A DNA stretch of 64,000 nucleotides from Motiliproteus sediminis. Lineage in GTDB: Bacteria > Pseudomonadota > Gammaproteobacteria > Pseudomonadales > Balneatricaceae. Position numbers and translations under genes: made by a program. Each line of letters starts with the position of its first letter. Within the stretch, counting starts at the first letter, position 1. The notes below the pieces were generated by a model. It saw nothing but the letters and a program-made list of their open reading frames with translations, had not been told where the DNA came from and ran no database searches. Positions 9,941-18,385 of the stretch are shown here, in pieces. Where the stretch lies: NCBI RefSeq assembly GCF_017912535.1, contig NZ_JAERQK010000012.1, positions 42,572-106,571 of the forward strand, in the 5' to 3' direction.

Positions 9941-10228
9941 TTACTTAACCATAAACTCGATCGCAGCCTTCAGGTCTTCATCGGTGCAATCTGCACACAG
10001 ACCTTTCGGGGGCATAGCGCCCTTACCTGCTTTTGAACTGGCAACCAGCGCATCGATACCGGCAGCCAGGCGAGGTGCCCATGCATCGGCGTCGTGTGCC
10101 TTGGGAGCACCCGCAACACCTGCCGCGTGGCAGTTGACGCAGGCTTTGTTGTATACGGCTTCGCCATCAGCAGCGAAAACACCAGAACTCAGCAGCGCAG
10201 CAGCCGCAAAAGCAATAACTTTTTTCAT
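9941..10228 (-). CDS. Cytochrome c5-like monoheme cytochrome
   Basis: A 95-aa periplasmic class I cytochrome. A signal peptide ends near VFAA, one CVNCH heme site follows, the likely axial methionine lies in GKGAMPPKG, and the C-terminal LCADCTDEDL segment carries the disulfide pair typical of cytochrome c5. It is probably a soluble electron shuttle. It is transcribed alone, with a terminator downstream, and lies between the c-di-GMP gene and the lipoprotein gene. The same c5 domain is fused to a triheme domain in the gene at 11530-12492. Confidence 0.92.
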   Translation of the reverse strand: MKKVIAFAAAALLSSGVFAADGEAVYNKACVNCHAAGVAGAPKAHDADAWAPRLAAGIDALVASSKAGKGAMPPKGLCADCTDEDLKAAIEFMVK

Positions 10229-10358
10229 AGTTCCAACCTATTACCGTGTTGACAATAACGCTCTAAAGAGCAGCGAGAGAATATACCAGATGGTTATGCC
10301 CGAGAGTATCTATGAATTAGTCTCATAGGCCCATCGCTACATTCCGACTTCGTTTAAC

Positions 10359-11417
10359 TTACCCCGGCACGTAGATGCCACCGGAGCGCAGCGCGCGAAC
10401 AATCTGCTTACGCGCATCCTCCAGATGCTTGATCGCGGTTTCGTGATCCCCTCCGCCTGCAGCGGCCTCGGCTTTGGCGCGGTCGCCCTCGGCCACTTCG
10501 ACAAAGCGATCAACCTGCTTGGCGACATAGGCCGAACTCTTGCGCTTGGACTCCAGCAGCACATCAACCAACAGCAACTGTGATTTATAACGCTCCAGTT
10601 CGTAGTCGTACTCATCCTTCTTGGTGGCGAAGTTCAGACTCCGAACCAGCGTATCGCCGCCGCGCATCGTTTCAATGGAGTCGCGCAGCATTTCGAAGCT
10701 TTCGCGCAACAGGTGCTGCGCATCATCAGAGCGCCCTTGAGCGAACAGATTTTCTGCCTCTACCACCAGCACCCTGACCTGTTCCCGCAACGCCTTGCCT
10801 TCGCCGTTCGCGCCTTTCTCCTGACTGATACGCTCATGCTGCTCGACAAACGTATCCACCGAACGATGCAGCTTGTCGAAATCCGCCTTTTTCTTGGACG
10901 CCAGCACTTTCTCCGGCGAGGCTGAGCGAATCGCCGTGTACATCGCTTTCACCGCATCATTCAGCAACCGCGAGGCTTCACTCTTCTCGGTCGCCTCGGT
11001 TGCCTGCCGGTACAACGCCTTGGCCTTTTCGTGATACTCCAGCGCCTTGGGGCTATCACTTTCCATAACCTGCTTGGCACCCGATGAGGAATAGATCAGT
11101 TTTACCACCTTGTCCATCCGCGGATCCATCGCCATCGCACTGCTGCTCGCTGGCTTTGGCGGCTCATTACTGGTCACTTTGACCGGCGCGGCAGGCTCGG
11201 TGGCAACGGCTGCAACCACCTGCGGCTCCGCCGGAGCAGTATTCACAGGCGCAGCAACGGGCTCAACCTCTTGCGCAACCGGCTGGACCGGCGCCTGAAC
11301 CTGTGGCTCAGCCTGAGCCGCGGGGGCAGCCGCTGCAGGAGCCACTGCGTTTTTCTCCGGGACCGACTGACAACCTGCCAACACCAATCCTACTGCTACT
11401 ACTAATGCCTTTTTCAT
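10359..11417 (-). CDS. Helical lipoprotein of unknown function
   Basis: A 352-aa protein with a lipobox (LVLAGCQS), then about 75 residues rich in Ala, Pro and Val (low-complexity linker), then a long alpha-helical region with many Lys, Glu and Ala residues (LYRQATEATEKSEASRLL, AENLFAQGRSDDAQHLLRE). The helical part resembles TPR-like solenoids without a clear repeat. It is probably attached to the inner face of the outer membrane. I do not recognise a named family. The position between cytochrome genes suggests an envelope accessory role, but this is inference. Confidence 0.75.
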   Translation of the reverse strand: MKKALVVAVGLVLAGCQSVPEKNAVAPAAAAPAAQAEPQVQAPVQPVAQEVEPVAAPVNTAPAEPQVVAAVATEPAAPVKVTSNEPPKPASSSAMAMDPRMDKVVKLIYSSSGAKQVMESDSPKALEYHEKAKALYRQATEATEKSEASRLLNDAVKAMYTAIRSASPEKVLASKKKADFDKLHRSVDTFVEQHERISQEKGANGEGKALREQVRVLVVEAENLFAQGRSDDAQHLLRESFEMLRDSIETMRGGDTLVRSLNFATKKDEYDYELERYKSQLLLVDVLLESKRKSSAYVAKQVDRFVEVAEGDRAKAEAAAGGGDHETAIKHLEDARKQIVRALRSGGIYVPG

Positions 11418-11478
11418 AACCTATTCTCGCTGAGTTACCTGAACCGTCGCTGAACGACTCATAGGACAGAAAACACAA

Positions 11479-11513
11479 AAAGCCGACCGCTAACAGAGTT
11501 AACAATCGGCTTT
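11479..11513 (-). terminator. Terminator after the c5-triheme gene
   Basis: Inverted repeat AAAGCCGA (11479-11486) and TCGGCTTT (11506-11513). Reading on the minus strand the stem runs into TTTTTGTGTTTTC. It ends the two-gene unit 12911-11530. Confidence 0.85.
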
Positions 11514-11529
11514 CTCTCAGGCTGCCAAG

Positions 11530-12492
11530 TTACTCTTTAAACGCAACAGATTTCTTGGACTTGGAGTGGCAGCGTTTACATTCGGTGACAGGGAATGCCA
11601 CCTTGCCATGACAGACGCCACACTTCTGACCCAACAGGATCGCCGCCATGCTGATCTGGTTGGCCCCTTTCTTGGGCACAAAGATATCCGGGTGACAGTT
11701 GGAACAGTCGAGCCACTCCGTGTGCTGCTTGTGGGGATAAACCACGTCAGGCATCGAGCCCTTCACTTCGCGCACAATATTCAGATCCATCACGAACGGC
11801 TTCTTGGTCGGGTCCAACCGGTCGAAACGCGGGTTGATTGTTCCTGCTTCAAGGGTTTTCACCCAGTCGACGCGGTTGCCGGAGATACCCGGTGCAAATC
11901 CCTGCATACCTTCTCGCGGGGACTGCAGCAGCACGACGCCTTCGTTGTCCGGATCATGAATACCGTCTTCTGCCGGCGGCGGGTTCCACTCATCAGCCGA
12001 TTTCATCAACCGGTTAAACTTCACCGTCGGCTTTGGCTTGGCGGCAGCTACCGGCGCAGATTTGGCCTTGGGTTCCGCTTTAGGCTCAGCTTTGGCAACC
12101 GGTTTGACCGGCGCCTTTTTCTCAACAGGCTTGGCGGCAGCGGCTTTGGCAGCACCACCATCCAGCTTAAGACCAGCGGCATCGACCATATAGGCCACGG
12201 CATTGGTGATATCAGCATCACTCAGCGCGGGATTGCCACCACGAGCCGGCATGCTGTTCAGGCCGTTCAGCGCATGGTCGAGCAGGGTTTTACGCCCCTG
12301 ATCGACACGGACTTGCCAATCTTCTTTGACGCCCAGTTTGGGAGCTCCCATGACGCCTGATTTGTGGCAGGCGAAGCAGGCCTTGTCATAGATACCCTTA
12401 CCCGCAGCCAGATCATCTGCTGCCACGGCAGCGAATGAAAAGGAGGCGAGCAGCGCGGCCTGTGCAGACCGTTTAAAGATTGTTACCAACAC
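11530..12492 (-). CDS. Cytochrome c5 / c7-type triheme fusion, tetraheme
   Basis: A 320-aa periplasmic protein. After a signal peptide comes a c5-type domain (CFACH at 39-43, axial Met81 in NSMPARGG). A Lys/Ala/Pro-rich linker (residues 112-157) follows, and then a c7-type triheme module with CSNCH (263-267), CGVCH (291-295) and CKRCH (305-309) and extra His residues in YPHKQH for distal ligation. The triheme part is clearly homologous to the ones encoded at 29450 and 43569. The gene starts 11 bases after the triheme gene 12504-12911, so the two products may form a periplasmic relay. The mono-to-triheme fusion would pass electrons between a low-heme shuttle and a multiheme wire. Confidence 0.9.
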   Translation of the reverse strand: MLVTIFKRSAQAALLASFSFAAVAADDLAAGKGIYDKACFACHKSGVMGAPKLGVKEDWQVRVDQGRKTLLDHALNGLNSMPARGGNPALSDADITNAVAYMVDAAGLKLDGGAAKAAAAKPVEKKAPVKPVAKAEPKAEPKAKSAPVAAAKPKPTVKFNRLMKSADEWNPPPAEDGIHDPDNEGVVLLQSPREGMQGFAPGISGNRVDWVKTLEAGTINPRFDRLDPTKKPFVMDLNIVREVKGSMPDVVYPHKQHTEWLDCSNCHPDIFVPKKGANQISMAAILLGQKCGVCHGKVAFPVTECKRCHSKSKKSVAFKE

Positions 12493-12503
12493 GATCCACC
12501 TCC

Positions 12504-12911
12504 TTATTTACGGTCAACGAGTTTTTGTACGGTACTGTGGTGAACCTGAGTCGGCGTACCCGGCTTGCCGGAGTGGCACAGGTTACAGTTCTCGGGAGAC
12601 CATGCGATTTCGCCGTTGTGGCAGGCGCCACAGAACTCACCATCAATGATTTTCAACATATTGATTTTGTTGCCGCCGGCCTGAAATTTGAAACCAAGAT
12701 CAGCGTGGCACACTTTGCAACGGAAACGGATGCGGTGAAACCAGTGCGGGAAAATGGCCGGGCGCATACCCGCCTCATCGGAATAGTTGTTGATCACGAT
12801 GTCCCCATACTCTGCGTGGGCTGCGGTCGAACCGATCAACCCACCAAGCAAGAGGCACATCGCCAGTGCGATCCGGCGTACGGTCGCTAGCGTGCTGACT
12901 GCCTTCATCAT
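12504..12911 (-). CDS. c7-type triheme cytochrome
   Basis: A 135-aa protein with a signal peptide (cleavage likely after AHA, residue 33). It has the segment FPHWFHRIRFRC, whose two His residues can act as distal ligands, and heme sites CKVCH (65-69), CGACH (94-98) and CNLCH (109-113). It is a close paralogue of the gene at 43174-43572 (shared GMRP-IFPHWFHRIRFRCKVCH block). It is the first gene of a two-gene operon. A TATAAT-like -10 sits upstream around 12990-13000, so it may have its own sigma-70 promoter. Confidence 0.92.
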   Translation of the reverse strand: MMKAVSTLATVRRIALAMCLLLGGLIGSTAAHAEYGDIVINNYSDEAGMRPAIFPHWFHRIRFRCKVCHADLGFKFQAGGNKINMLKIIDGEFCGACHNGEIAWSPENCNLCHSGKPGTPTQVHHSTVQKLVDRK

Positions 12912-13086
12912 TCTGGTTTCACTCCAGTTTCTTTAGTTCAAGGTTTGAGAATCCGTTCCAACACTCACAATGCCCACAAAAAAGCCGCAACATTATACTG
13001 CAGCTCTGAGCGCAATTTTGCGGCGAAACTTCGGTTCTATTGAGCTAGGACAATGAAACCAGCCATTCTGCTCAGCCGCAGCTGCG

Positions 13087-14883
13087 TTAACGACTATCCC
13101 ACCGCCGGCGCACTTCAAAGAACAACGCCCCTGTTGCACCATCATCCGCTTCGGTAACCTCCACCGACAACTCCGAAGAAAGACGCCCCAAACGGTACTC
13201 CAGCGCATTCTCCCAGCGACTGTCGCGCATTACGCTGTCATCCTCTTTTTCATAGTCCAACTGCGCGTCCAACTCGGAACGGAAGTAGAGGTTAAAGATG
13301 CCCCAGACATTGGCACGAGTATACAGGAGGGTCAACTTGCCACGAGAGCTGGCGTCGTCATCCACAGAGCTCTGCCCATCCTCGCCAACCTCACGAAAGA
13401 TCTGATAATTGACATCAACTTCCCAGCGACTGAACCGCCCTAGGTCGCCTTGGCGATTAAAACTCATGTCAATCGACTGAGCCTCGGCCCGAGTACCGAA
13501 AAACTCGCGCCGATCAGAAAACGAGAGCAGCGCATAATCCCGATAGGACTCAGCTTCACCTCGCCAACTCAGCGACGCCCGCTGACTCAGCTCGACCACA
13601 TCCGAGGTTTCGCTCGCCTGGATAAAACTACTGGAAAGATCCTGATTGATATCCAAAAGCCACTCAGAACCACGACCACCCCAACGGCGACTCAAGGTAT
13701 GCCCGACCCCGGCATCGGCATCATCCGTCCGCACCGAATTGACCCACGCGACCCGGTAACGCCCAGAGGCATCCCACCGATAGTCGAACTCGCCAAGCGT
13801 GGTCAACGCCGGTGTATAGAAGGATGACAGAACCACATCGGACTGCTCACTGACACCATCCTCGCGGCGATCAACGTGAGAATAGGTCGATGACAAACTG
13901 GTACGAAAATCGCTATTGGGACGGTACTCCAACGCTACTGAACCGGTGTATTCGGTCTGACGAAAACTGGTTCGGTCGAACGTATCTTCAAAGGAACTTT
14001 CGTTCTGCCGCGCCGACAGCAGCGCATTACCGGACCAACTCCCCAGCGGACTCCAGGTTGCGATCACATTCGTCTGCGCTCCACCGGCCCAAGCCTCAGA
14101 ATCACCACTGTCTGTAGTCGAATCAAAGGCACTGACAAACTCCGACACAGACAGATCATCGCGCCAGTCATAGCGATGATCTGCGGTCAAATCGTAAGTA
14201 AGGGTCTCGCTGGCGGAAGTAGAGGATTCATTATTGAGCTGCAGCACATTCAGCTGGGCGCTGTAATCATGCTGCCGGTAGTCACCATCAAGACGAGACA
14301 AAAAGTTGTGACGCTCGCTCTCACTGGTGCGCCGACGACGGTTCTCGTACTCGTAGCTGAAGCGATAGTCAGGTACAACCGGACTAAAGGTGTTTACCTC
14401 CTGCTGCATTCGCAACCGCAACAACTCCGACTGCGTATCATCGCGAGAATAAAACAGCGACGAGTTAAACGGCACATGGCTACGCGGCACCAGATCAAGA
14501 GAGGCCGACAGCGACCCATCCCAGGAAACCGACTCGTCACTACTGGTATCACCGCTGGCAACGCGATGACTAAGATTCACATCCAGATCAGAGGATAACT
14601 GTGAGAACCAGGGGCGCCAAAGGTAACCGCGACCACCGTAGCGCCCGTTCAGGGTTGTCTCGAGATCCTGAGACGACGACAGCCGCGAATCGCGGGTATT
14701 AAACAGATCGCGATCATAGGTGTATCGGGTATCCCCTGACACATAGGGCGTGTATGGCTGGAACACGAAAAACGGCTGCCCCACGCCGGGGGCAGCCTGA
14801 ACCATCAAGACTCCTGACAGCAGCGAACGCACAGACCACAGCCTAAGCGCCGGCCACCCGATTCGGCCAACACGCATCTCCAA
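13087..14883 (-). CDS. Large outer-membrane beta-barrel, candidate porin of a porin-cytochrome conduit
   Basis: A 598-aa protein with an atypical signal sequence (LLSGVLMVQAAPGVGQ). After it the chain is an almost unbroken series of alternating polar/hydrophobic strands rich in Ser, Asp, Arg, Tyr and Trp, with short turns, consistent with more than 20 barrel strands and ending in an aromatic/basic strand (FFEVRRRWDSR). No CXXCH motif is present. It resembles the large barrels found beside periplasmic and extracellular cytochromes in metal-reducing bacteria and the TIGR03016-like outer membrane proteins. It lies six bases downstream of a PPIase gene and next to triheme genes, which supports a conduit role. 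That role is inferred. Confidence 0.75.
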   Translation of the reverse strand: MEMRVGRIGWPALRLWSVRSLLSGVLMVQAAPGVGQPFFVFQPYTPYVSGDTRYTYDRDLFNTRDSRLSSSQDLETTLNGRYGGRGYLWRPWFSQLSSDLDVNLSHRVASGDTSSDESVSWDGSLSASLDLVPRSHVPFNSSLFYSRDDTQSELLRLRMQQEVNTFSPVVPDYRFSYEYENRRRRTSESERHNFLSRLDGDYRQHDYSAQLNVLQLNNESSTSASETLTYDLTADHRYDWRDDLSVSEFVSAFDSTTDSGDSEAWAGGAQTNVIATWSPLGSWSGNALLSARQNESSFEDTFDRTSFRQTEYTGSVALEYRPNSDFRTSLSSTYSHVDRREDGVSEQSDVVLSSFYTPALTTLGEFDYRWDASGRYRVAWVNSVRTDDADAGVGHTLSRRWGGRGSEWLLDINQDLSSSFIQASETSDVVELSQRASLSWRGEAESYRDYALLSFSDRREFFGTRAEAQSIDMSFNRQGDLGRFSRWEVDVNYQIFREVGEDGQSSVDDDASSRGKLTLLYTRANVWGIFNLYFRSELDAQLDYEKEDDSVMRDSRWENALEYRLGRLSSELSVEVTEADDGATGALFFEVRRRWDSR

Positions 14884-14889
14884 CGGCGA

Positions 14890-15888
14890 CTACTGCCGCC
14901 CAGGAAGCGTCACCACCGCTTCATTCAGATGCACATCGGCAGCCTGGCGCAACTCGAATCGAAGCAACTCCTCCGCGAGCGCGGCCTGGTCGCGCCGCTG
15001 AAGACGCCCCGCTCGCTCCTGCACCGCCTCAAAGGGATGCTGTACCGACTCTATCCGCTCCGCGAGCTGAAAAATCGCTACCCCCTGCAACAATCGTTTG
15101 GGCTGAGATATATCACCGGGCGCCATCGTCTCAACCAGCTTTTGCACGTCATCGCCAACCATCCCTTCGTGCAGCACCCCCATATCTCCGCCCTGATCGG
15201 CGGTAAAATCGGTTGAATGCAACATCGCCAGCTCGGCAAAGTCGGCGCCATTTTCCAGCTCCTTTACCAATTCGGCCGCGCGCTGCTCCGCATCAACCCA
15301 TGCTGCCTCACCCGCACCGGGATCAACCCCCAGCAAAATAATCGAAACACGATGACTGGCAGGCTCTTTGAACAGGTCCAGATGCTCTTGGTAGTATGCC
15401 CGAACCTCTGCTTCTGAAGGCTCTGGCACCGCCCGTACAGACTCAATTAGCCGTGCCGCCAACGACTGGCGAACCCAGTCAGCCTCAAATACAGGTTTCA
15501 AACGTTCCTTGGCCTCAGCCCACTCCGGATCACCGGCATTACGCTTATCCAGAGACTGCCACTTTGCCGCCACCTCTTCGCGATCAGCTTCAATGCCGCG
15601 CTTGATCGCCTCGCGGGCAAGCAGATACTCATCCACCAGCTGATTGGCAATTTTATGCCGGAATGGATTGGCCTCGGCCTCTGGAATGCGGCCATGGTAG
15701 AACGTCTGGCGCATCTCGGTCAGCACACGGCGCAGAAAAATTCCGGCATCCAGAGGGTCACCATCAACCACAGCAAAGACACTTGGTTCTATAAACAGCA
15801 GCGACGAATCTTTCCCCGACTCCGCCGCAACACTCGCACCAACCAGCCAAAACCACAGCCCCAAGCCCAGAAGTACCGTCTTATTCAC
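14890..15888 (-). CDS. Parvulin-type peptidyl-prolyl isomerase (SurA/PpiC-like)
   Basis: A 332-aa periplasmic protein. A signal peptide (GASVAAES) is followed by an N-terminal helical chaperone part (FLRRVLTEMRQ, IANQLVDEYLLAREA) and a parvulin domain (ASHRVSIILLG, GADFAELAMLHST, GGDMGVL, GDISQPKRLLQGVAIFQL). It should assist folding of outer-membrane or secreted proteins. It is encoded directly upstream of the beta-barrel and downstream of the tetraheme cytochrome. PPIases of this type are recurrent neighbours of multiheme extracellular cytochromes. Confidence 0.9.
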   Translation of the reverse strand: MNKTVLLGLGLWFWLVGASVAAESGKDSSLLFIEPSVFAVVDGDPLDAGIFLRRVLTEMRQTFYHGRIPEAEANPFRHKIANQLVDEYLLAREAIKRGIEADREEVAAKWQSLDKRNAGDPEWAEAKERLKPVFEADWVRQSLAARLIESVRAVPEPSEAEVRAYYQEHLDLFKEPASHRVSIILLGVDPGAGEAAWVDAEQRAAELVKELENGADFAELAMLHSTDFTADQGGDMGVLHEGMVGDDVQKLVETMAPGDISQPKRLLQGVAIFQLAERIESVQHPFEAVQERAGRLQRRDQAALAEELLRFELRQAADVHLNEAVVTLPGRQ

Positions 15889-15911
15889 CTCAAGCCCTCA
15901 ATTCAACACAC

Positions 15912-15945
15912 AAAAAAAAGCGCGAGCTGGAAATCCAGCTCGCGC
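15912..15945 (-). terminator. Strong terminator after the tetraheme cytochrome gene
   Basis: Perfect 12-bp inverted repeat (15920-15931 and 15934-15945) followed on the minus strand by eight T residues. It ends transcription of the gene at 15973-16938 and partly separates it from the PPIase gene. Confidence 0.92.
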
Positions 15946-15972
15946 GATTATAACAGACTTACAATTTGTCGG

Positions 15973-16938
15973 TTATTTAGTGTGACAGGCCAAGCACACG
16001 CCGCTACCGAAGTTATCAACCCGCAGGAAGGTTGCGTTCTCGGTGTGCGGATCGTGACAGCTGGCACACTCGACGTAAGGCTCAGCATCCGCAGCGCCAT
16101 CGGTGCCACTATCGAAGATACCACCACCCTGACTGACCAGCAGCCGGGTATAGAGCTGCATGTCGGTCTTGTTACGAGAGGTCGGCGCAGTACCCGCGGT
16201 ACGGCTTGCACCACTCGCCTTGGTACCACCGTTACCATCGACATCACCGATATCGCTCGAACCGGTTGCCGCAACCGTCGGCACCCACCAGATCGGCATG
16301 TTGTTTACCGTACCCTTCCAGGCCGGTTTAAAGTCAGTATCGGCATAGTTGGAAACAGTACCCTCACCATCGCCGCGCGAACCGCTCTCGCCACCACCGG
16401 CGTACTGAATGCCGATCGGGTGGTCGTTGGTCAGATCGGTGCCGATAAAGGTAATGCCGAAGTTGGCATCGTTCATGGTGTCACCACCTGTCAAGCCGTC
16501 AGAGGTCGACCCACTCCAAGTACCGGCAGAGATGGTATCAGTACCGGAACCGGGCTCGTTGATCATCACGTCCATCGCCTGCTGACCATCGTGACAAGAC
16601 AGACATGCAATAGAGACCGAACCGACCGCAACCACACCGCCGTCCAGAGAGCTGGTACCCAACTGGTCATAGGTGGTGTAGGTATTAGCCGCATCGGATT
16701 CCAGCGCACGGTTCCACAGAGGCACCGCCGCGGCATTATCCGCACCGTGAGGCGTGTGACAGAATACACAGATTTCGCCGGTCGCATCGGTACGGTTATT
16801 GTCCGGGCCGTTGCTTGCGGCAGATGAACCCAAATTGTGACGCGTATTCTTGATACCCGCCGTACCCAGACCTGCTACCGCCAGCGCTGCTGCGCCTACA
16901 ATCGCAAGTGCAAGCTTGTTTTTGCCTGACTTAATCAT
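15973..16938 (-). CDS. Tetraheme c-type cytochrome, OmcE-like (putative filament subunit)
   Basis: A 321-aa exported cytochrome, counting from the ATG at 16938, which has GGGGTT upstream; the frame is open further upstream but lacks a signal there. Heme sites are CVFCH (57-61), CLSCH (112-116), CASCH (291-295) and CLACH (315-319). The protein has exactly eight His residues: four in the heme motifs, plus H34 (TRHNL), H64 (TPHG), H173 (NDHPIG) and H298 (DPH). That is just enough for four bis-His hemes. The order TRHNL, CVFCHTPHG, CLSCHDG, NDHPIG, CASCHDPH, CLACH matches what I know of the OmcE family of Geobacter nanowire cytochromes. The insert between hemes 2 and 3 is Gly/Ser/Thr-rich. The gene is flanked by terminators and has its own sigma-54 type promoter. 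Confidence 0.88.
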   Translation of the reverse strand: MIKSGKNKLALAIVGAAALAVAGLGTAGIKNTRHNLGSSAASNGPDNNRTDATGEICVFCHTPHGADNAAAVPLWNRALESDAANTYTTYDQLGTSSLDGGVVAVGSVSIACLSCHDGQQAMDVMINEPGSGTDTISAGTWSGSTSDGLTGGDTMNDANFGITFIGTDLTNDHPIGIQYAGGGESGSRGDGEGTVSNYADTDFKPAWKGTVNNMPIWWVPTVAATGSSDIGDVDGNGGTKASGASRTAGTAPTSRNKTDMQLYTRLLVSQGGGIFDSGTDGAADAEPYVECASCHDPHTENATFLRVDNFGSGVCLACHTK

Positions 16939-17009
16939 GATGAACCCCACTTTGCGTGATCTTTTGTTGTAGCCCGAAAGCTTCTCAAATACGTCCCTGC
17001 CCAAACAAA

Positions 17010-17025
17010 GGCAGGATTCGTACCA
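17010..17025 (-). promoter_or_regulatory. Sigma-54 (-24/-12) promoter of the tetraheme gene
   Basis: The minus strand reads TGGTACGAATCCTGCC. The GG and GC pairs are 12 bases apart, as required, and TGGTACGA fits the -24 consensus TGGYACGR well; the -12 part is CTGC instead of TTGC. Transcription would begin near 16999, leaving a leader of about 60 bases before the ATG at 16938. A sigma-54 activator gene lies 3.6 kb upstream (20542-21885). Confidence 0.7.
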
Positions 17026-17063
17026 GAAAAACAAACTTCTTTATTTTCATACACTTTTAAAAA

Positions 17064-17096
17064 CCAAGGGCGAAGAGATCGCCTCTTCGCCCTTGG
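17064..17096 (-). terminator. Terminator of the long kinase/cytochrome operon
   Basis: Perfect 14-bp inverted repeat (17064-17077 and 17083-17096) with a five-base loop, followed on the minus strand by TTTTTAAAAG. It lies 42 bases after the stop of the propeller gene 17138-18367 and isolates the tetraheme gene from the upstream operon. Confidence 0.9.
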
Positions 17097-17137
17097 CATT
17101 CTCTCGCTTGAGAGAACGAAATTCCCAGATTTGAGAG

Positions 17138-18367
17138 TTACGGCAATTCGGTGATACGGGCTACACCACCAAAACTGCCGATCCACAGTGCGCCATCGGC
17201 CTGCGTCGCCATGGAAAACACCGTGTTGGAGTATAGACCGTCTTCAGTGGTAAAGACCTTGAAGCCGCTCTCCGTCTGGCGCGCCAATCCGTGACTGGTT
17301 CCAACCCAAAGCTGACCGTCACGATCATGGTGCAGCATAAACACATGATTGCTCGGCAGGCCATCGGTAACGGTTAACGTATGCCACGCTTCGCCGTCAA
17401 AACGACTCAAACCACCACCCCAGGTACCGGCCCAAACATCGCCATTGGGCGCCACAGACAGCGCCACAATGTAGTTCGGGTTATAGGCCGTATTGACGTT
17501 CTGCAACCCCTGCTCCACTTTTTGCCGCGCGTGATGGCTGGAGTAATCCGCCGGATCCCGGGTGAACTTGTTTTGGCTGCGAACCTGCTCGTAAGGCGCC
17601 CCTAGACCATCAACATGCTTCCAGTTGGCCCAGCCGCCATCGCCATAGGTGTAGCGCGCCAGCCCCCCTTCGGTTGCCAGCCAGATCTCGCCGTTTTTAC
17701 CCTCCGCCAATCCATACACCCAGTCGTTCGGCAATCCGCCAGCAGTATTATCGACGGTGTAGACTTCCCAGGCGTCAAGATCATCGAGCTTACCGCCTTT
17801 GACGCGATTGACCCCGGTCCAGGTCGCAATCCAGATATCACCATTGCGGGATTGCAGCACGTCGTAGACAAAAGCATCACCCAAGCCCTCCGGCACGTTG
17901 TATACCTGCCACTGGTCCTTGGCTTCATCATACATGGCAAGCCCACCGCCATAAGTACCCACGGCGACACGATTCCCGATACGACTGACATGAAACACAC
18001 CGTTCGCCAGTAACCCATTGCGCACGTCATAGTGGCGGTAGTCGTCATTCGCAACATCATAGCGAACAACGCCCCCCGAGGTGCCGACCCACATAATCCC
18101 GTCCGCATCGGCATACATCGACTTCACGTTACGGCTACCGACGCGGTAATGGACAAACTTGCTCTTGGGCAACTCGCTGTGCGCGGGAGTGGCAGGCGCC
18201 ACCGCCGAGGCGGGAATCGCCGGAGCAGCCGACTGGGCGACGGGGGCCTTCACCGGTTCTGGCGCATCACCTTCGAGCGAAGGGCCTTGTCCGATAATCC
18301 ATGCGGCCAGTGCCAAACCGCCAGCAACGACACCCAGAGTACCTGCACCTTTCCAATCCAATTTCAC
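17138..18367 (-). CDS. Membrane-anchored two-component-regulator-type beta-propeller protein
   Basis: A 409-aa protein. An N-terminal helix (TLGVVAGGLALAAWIIG) is followed by a Pro/Ala linker (residues 33-65) and then repeated Reg_prop-type blades with the pattern G-IWVGT-GG-R (GIMWVGTSGGVVRYD, GDIWIATWTGVNR, GEIWLATEGGLARY, GDVWAGTWGGGLSRF, GQLWVGTSHGLAR, GALWIGSFGGVAR). These blades usually form the periplasmic sensor of hybrid kinases, but no kinase domain follows. It is the last gene of the operon, encoded next to two kinases and a regulator. It may be a periplasmic sensing or docking protein for the system. Confidence 0.85.
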   Translation of the reverse strand: MKLDWKGAGTLGVVAGGLALAAWIIGQGPSLEGDAPEPVKAPVAQSAAPAIPASAVAPATPAHSELPKSKFVHYRVGSRNVKSMYADADGIMWVGTSGGVVRYDVANDDYRHYDVRNGLLANGVFHVSRIGNRVAVGTYGGGLAMYDEAKDQWQVYNVPEGLGDAFVYDVLQSRNGDIWIATWTGVNRVKGGKLDDLDAWEVYTVDNTAGGLPNDWVYGLAEGKNGEIWLATEGGLARYTYGDGGWANWKHVDGLGAPYEQVRSQNKFTRDPADYSSHHARQKVEQGLQNVNTAYNPNYIVALSVAPNGDVWAGTWGGGLSRFDGEAWHTLTVTDGLPSNHVFMLHHDRDGQLWVGTSHGLARQTESGFKVFTTEDGLYSNTVFSMATQADGALWIGSFGGVARITELP

Positions 18368-18385
18368 GTTATCTCTCCTAAACCA

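Noticed and set aside
10229..10358. Sigma-54-like TGGTATATTCTCTCGC before the cytochrome c5 gene
   Set aside because: The GC pair is one base too far from GG, and spacing is strict for sigma-54 promoters.
12912..13080. Possible sigma-54 promoter before the short triheme gene (TTGGAACGG)
   Set aside because: There is no GC at the -12 position with correct spacing; a TATAAT-like -10 is present instead.
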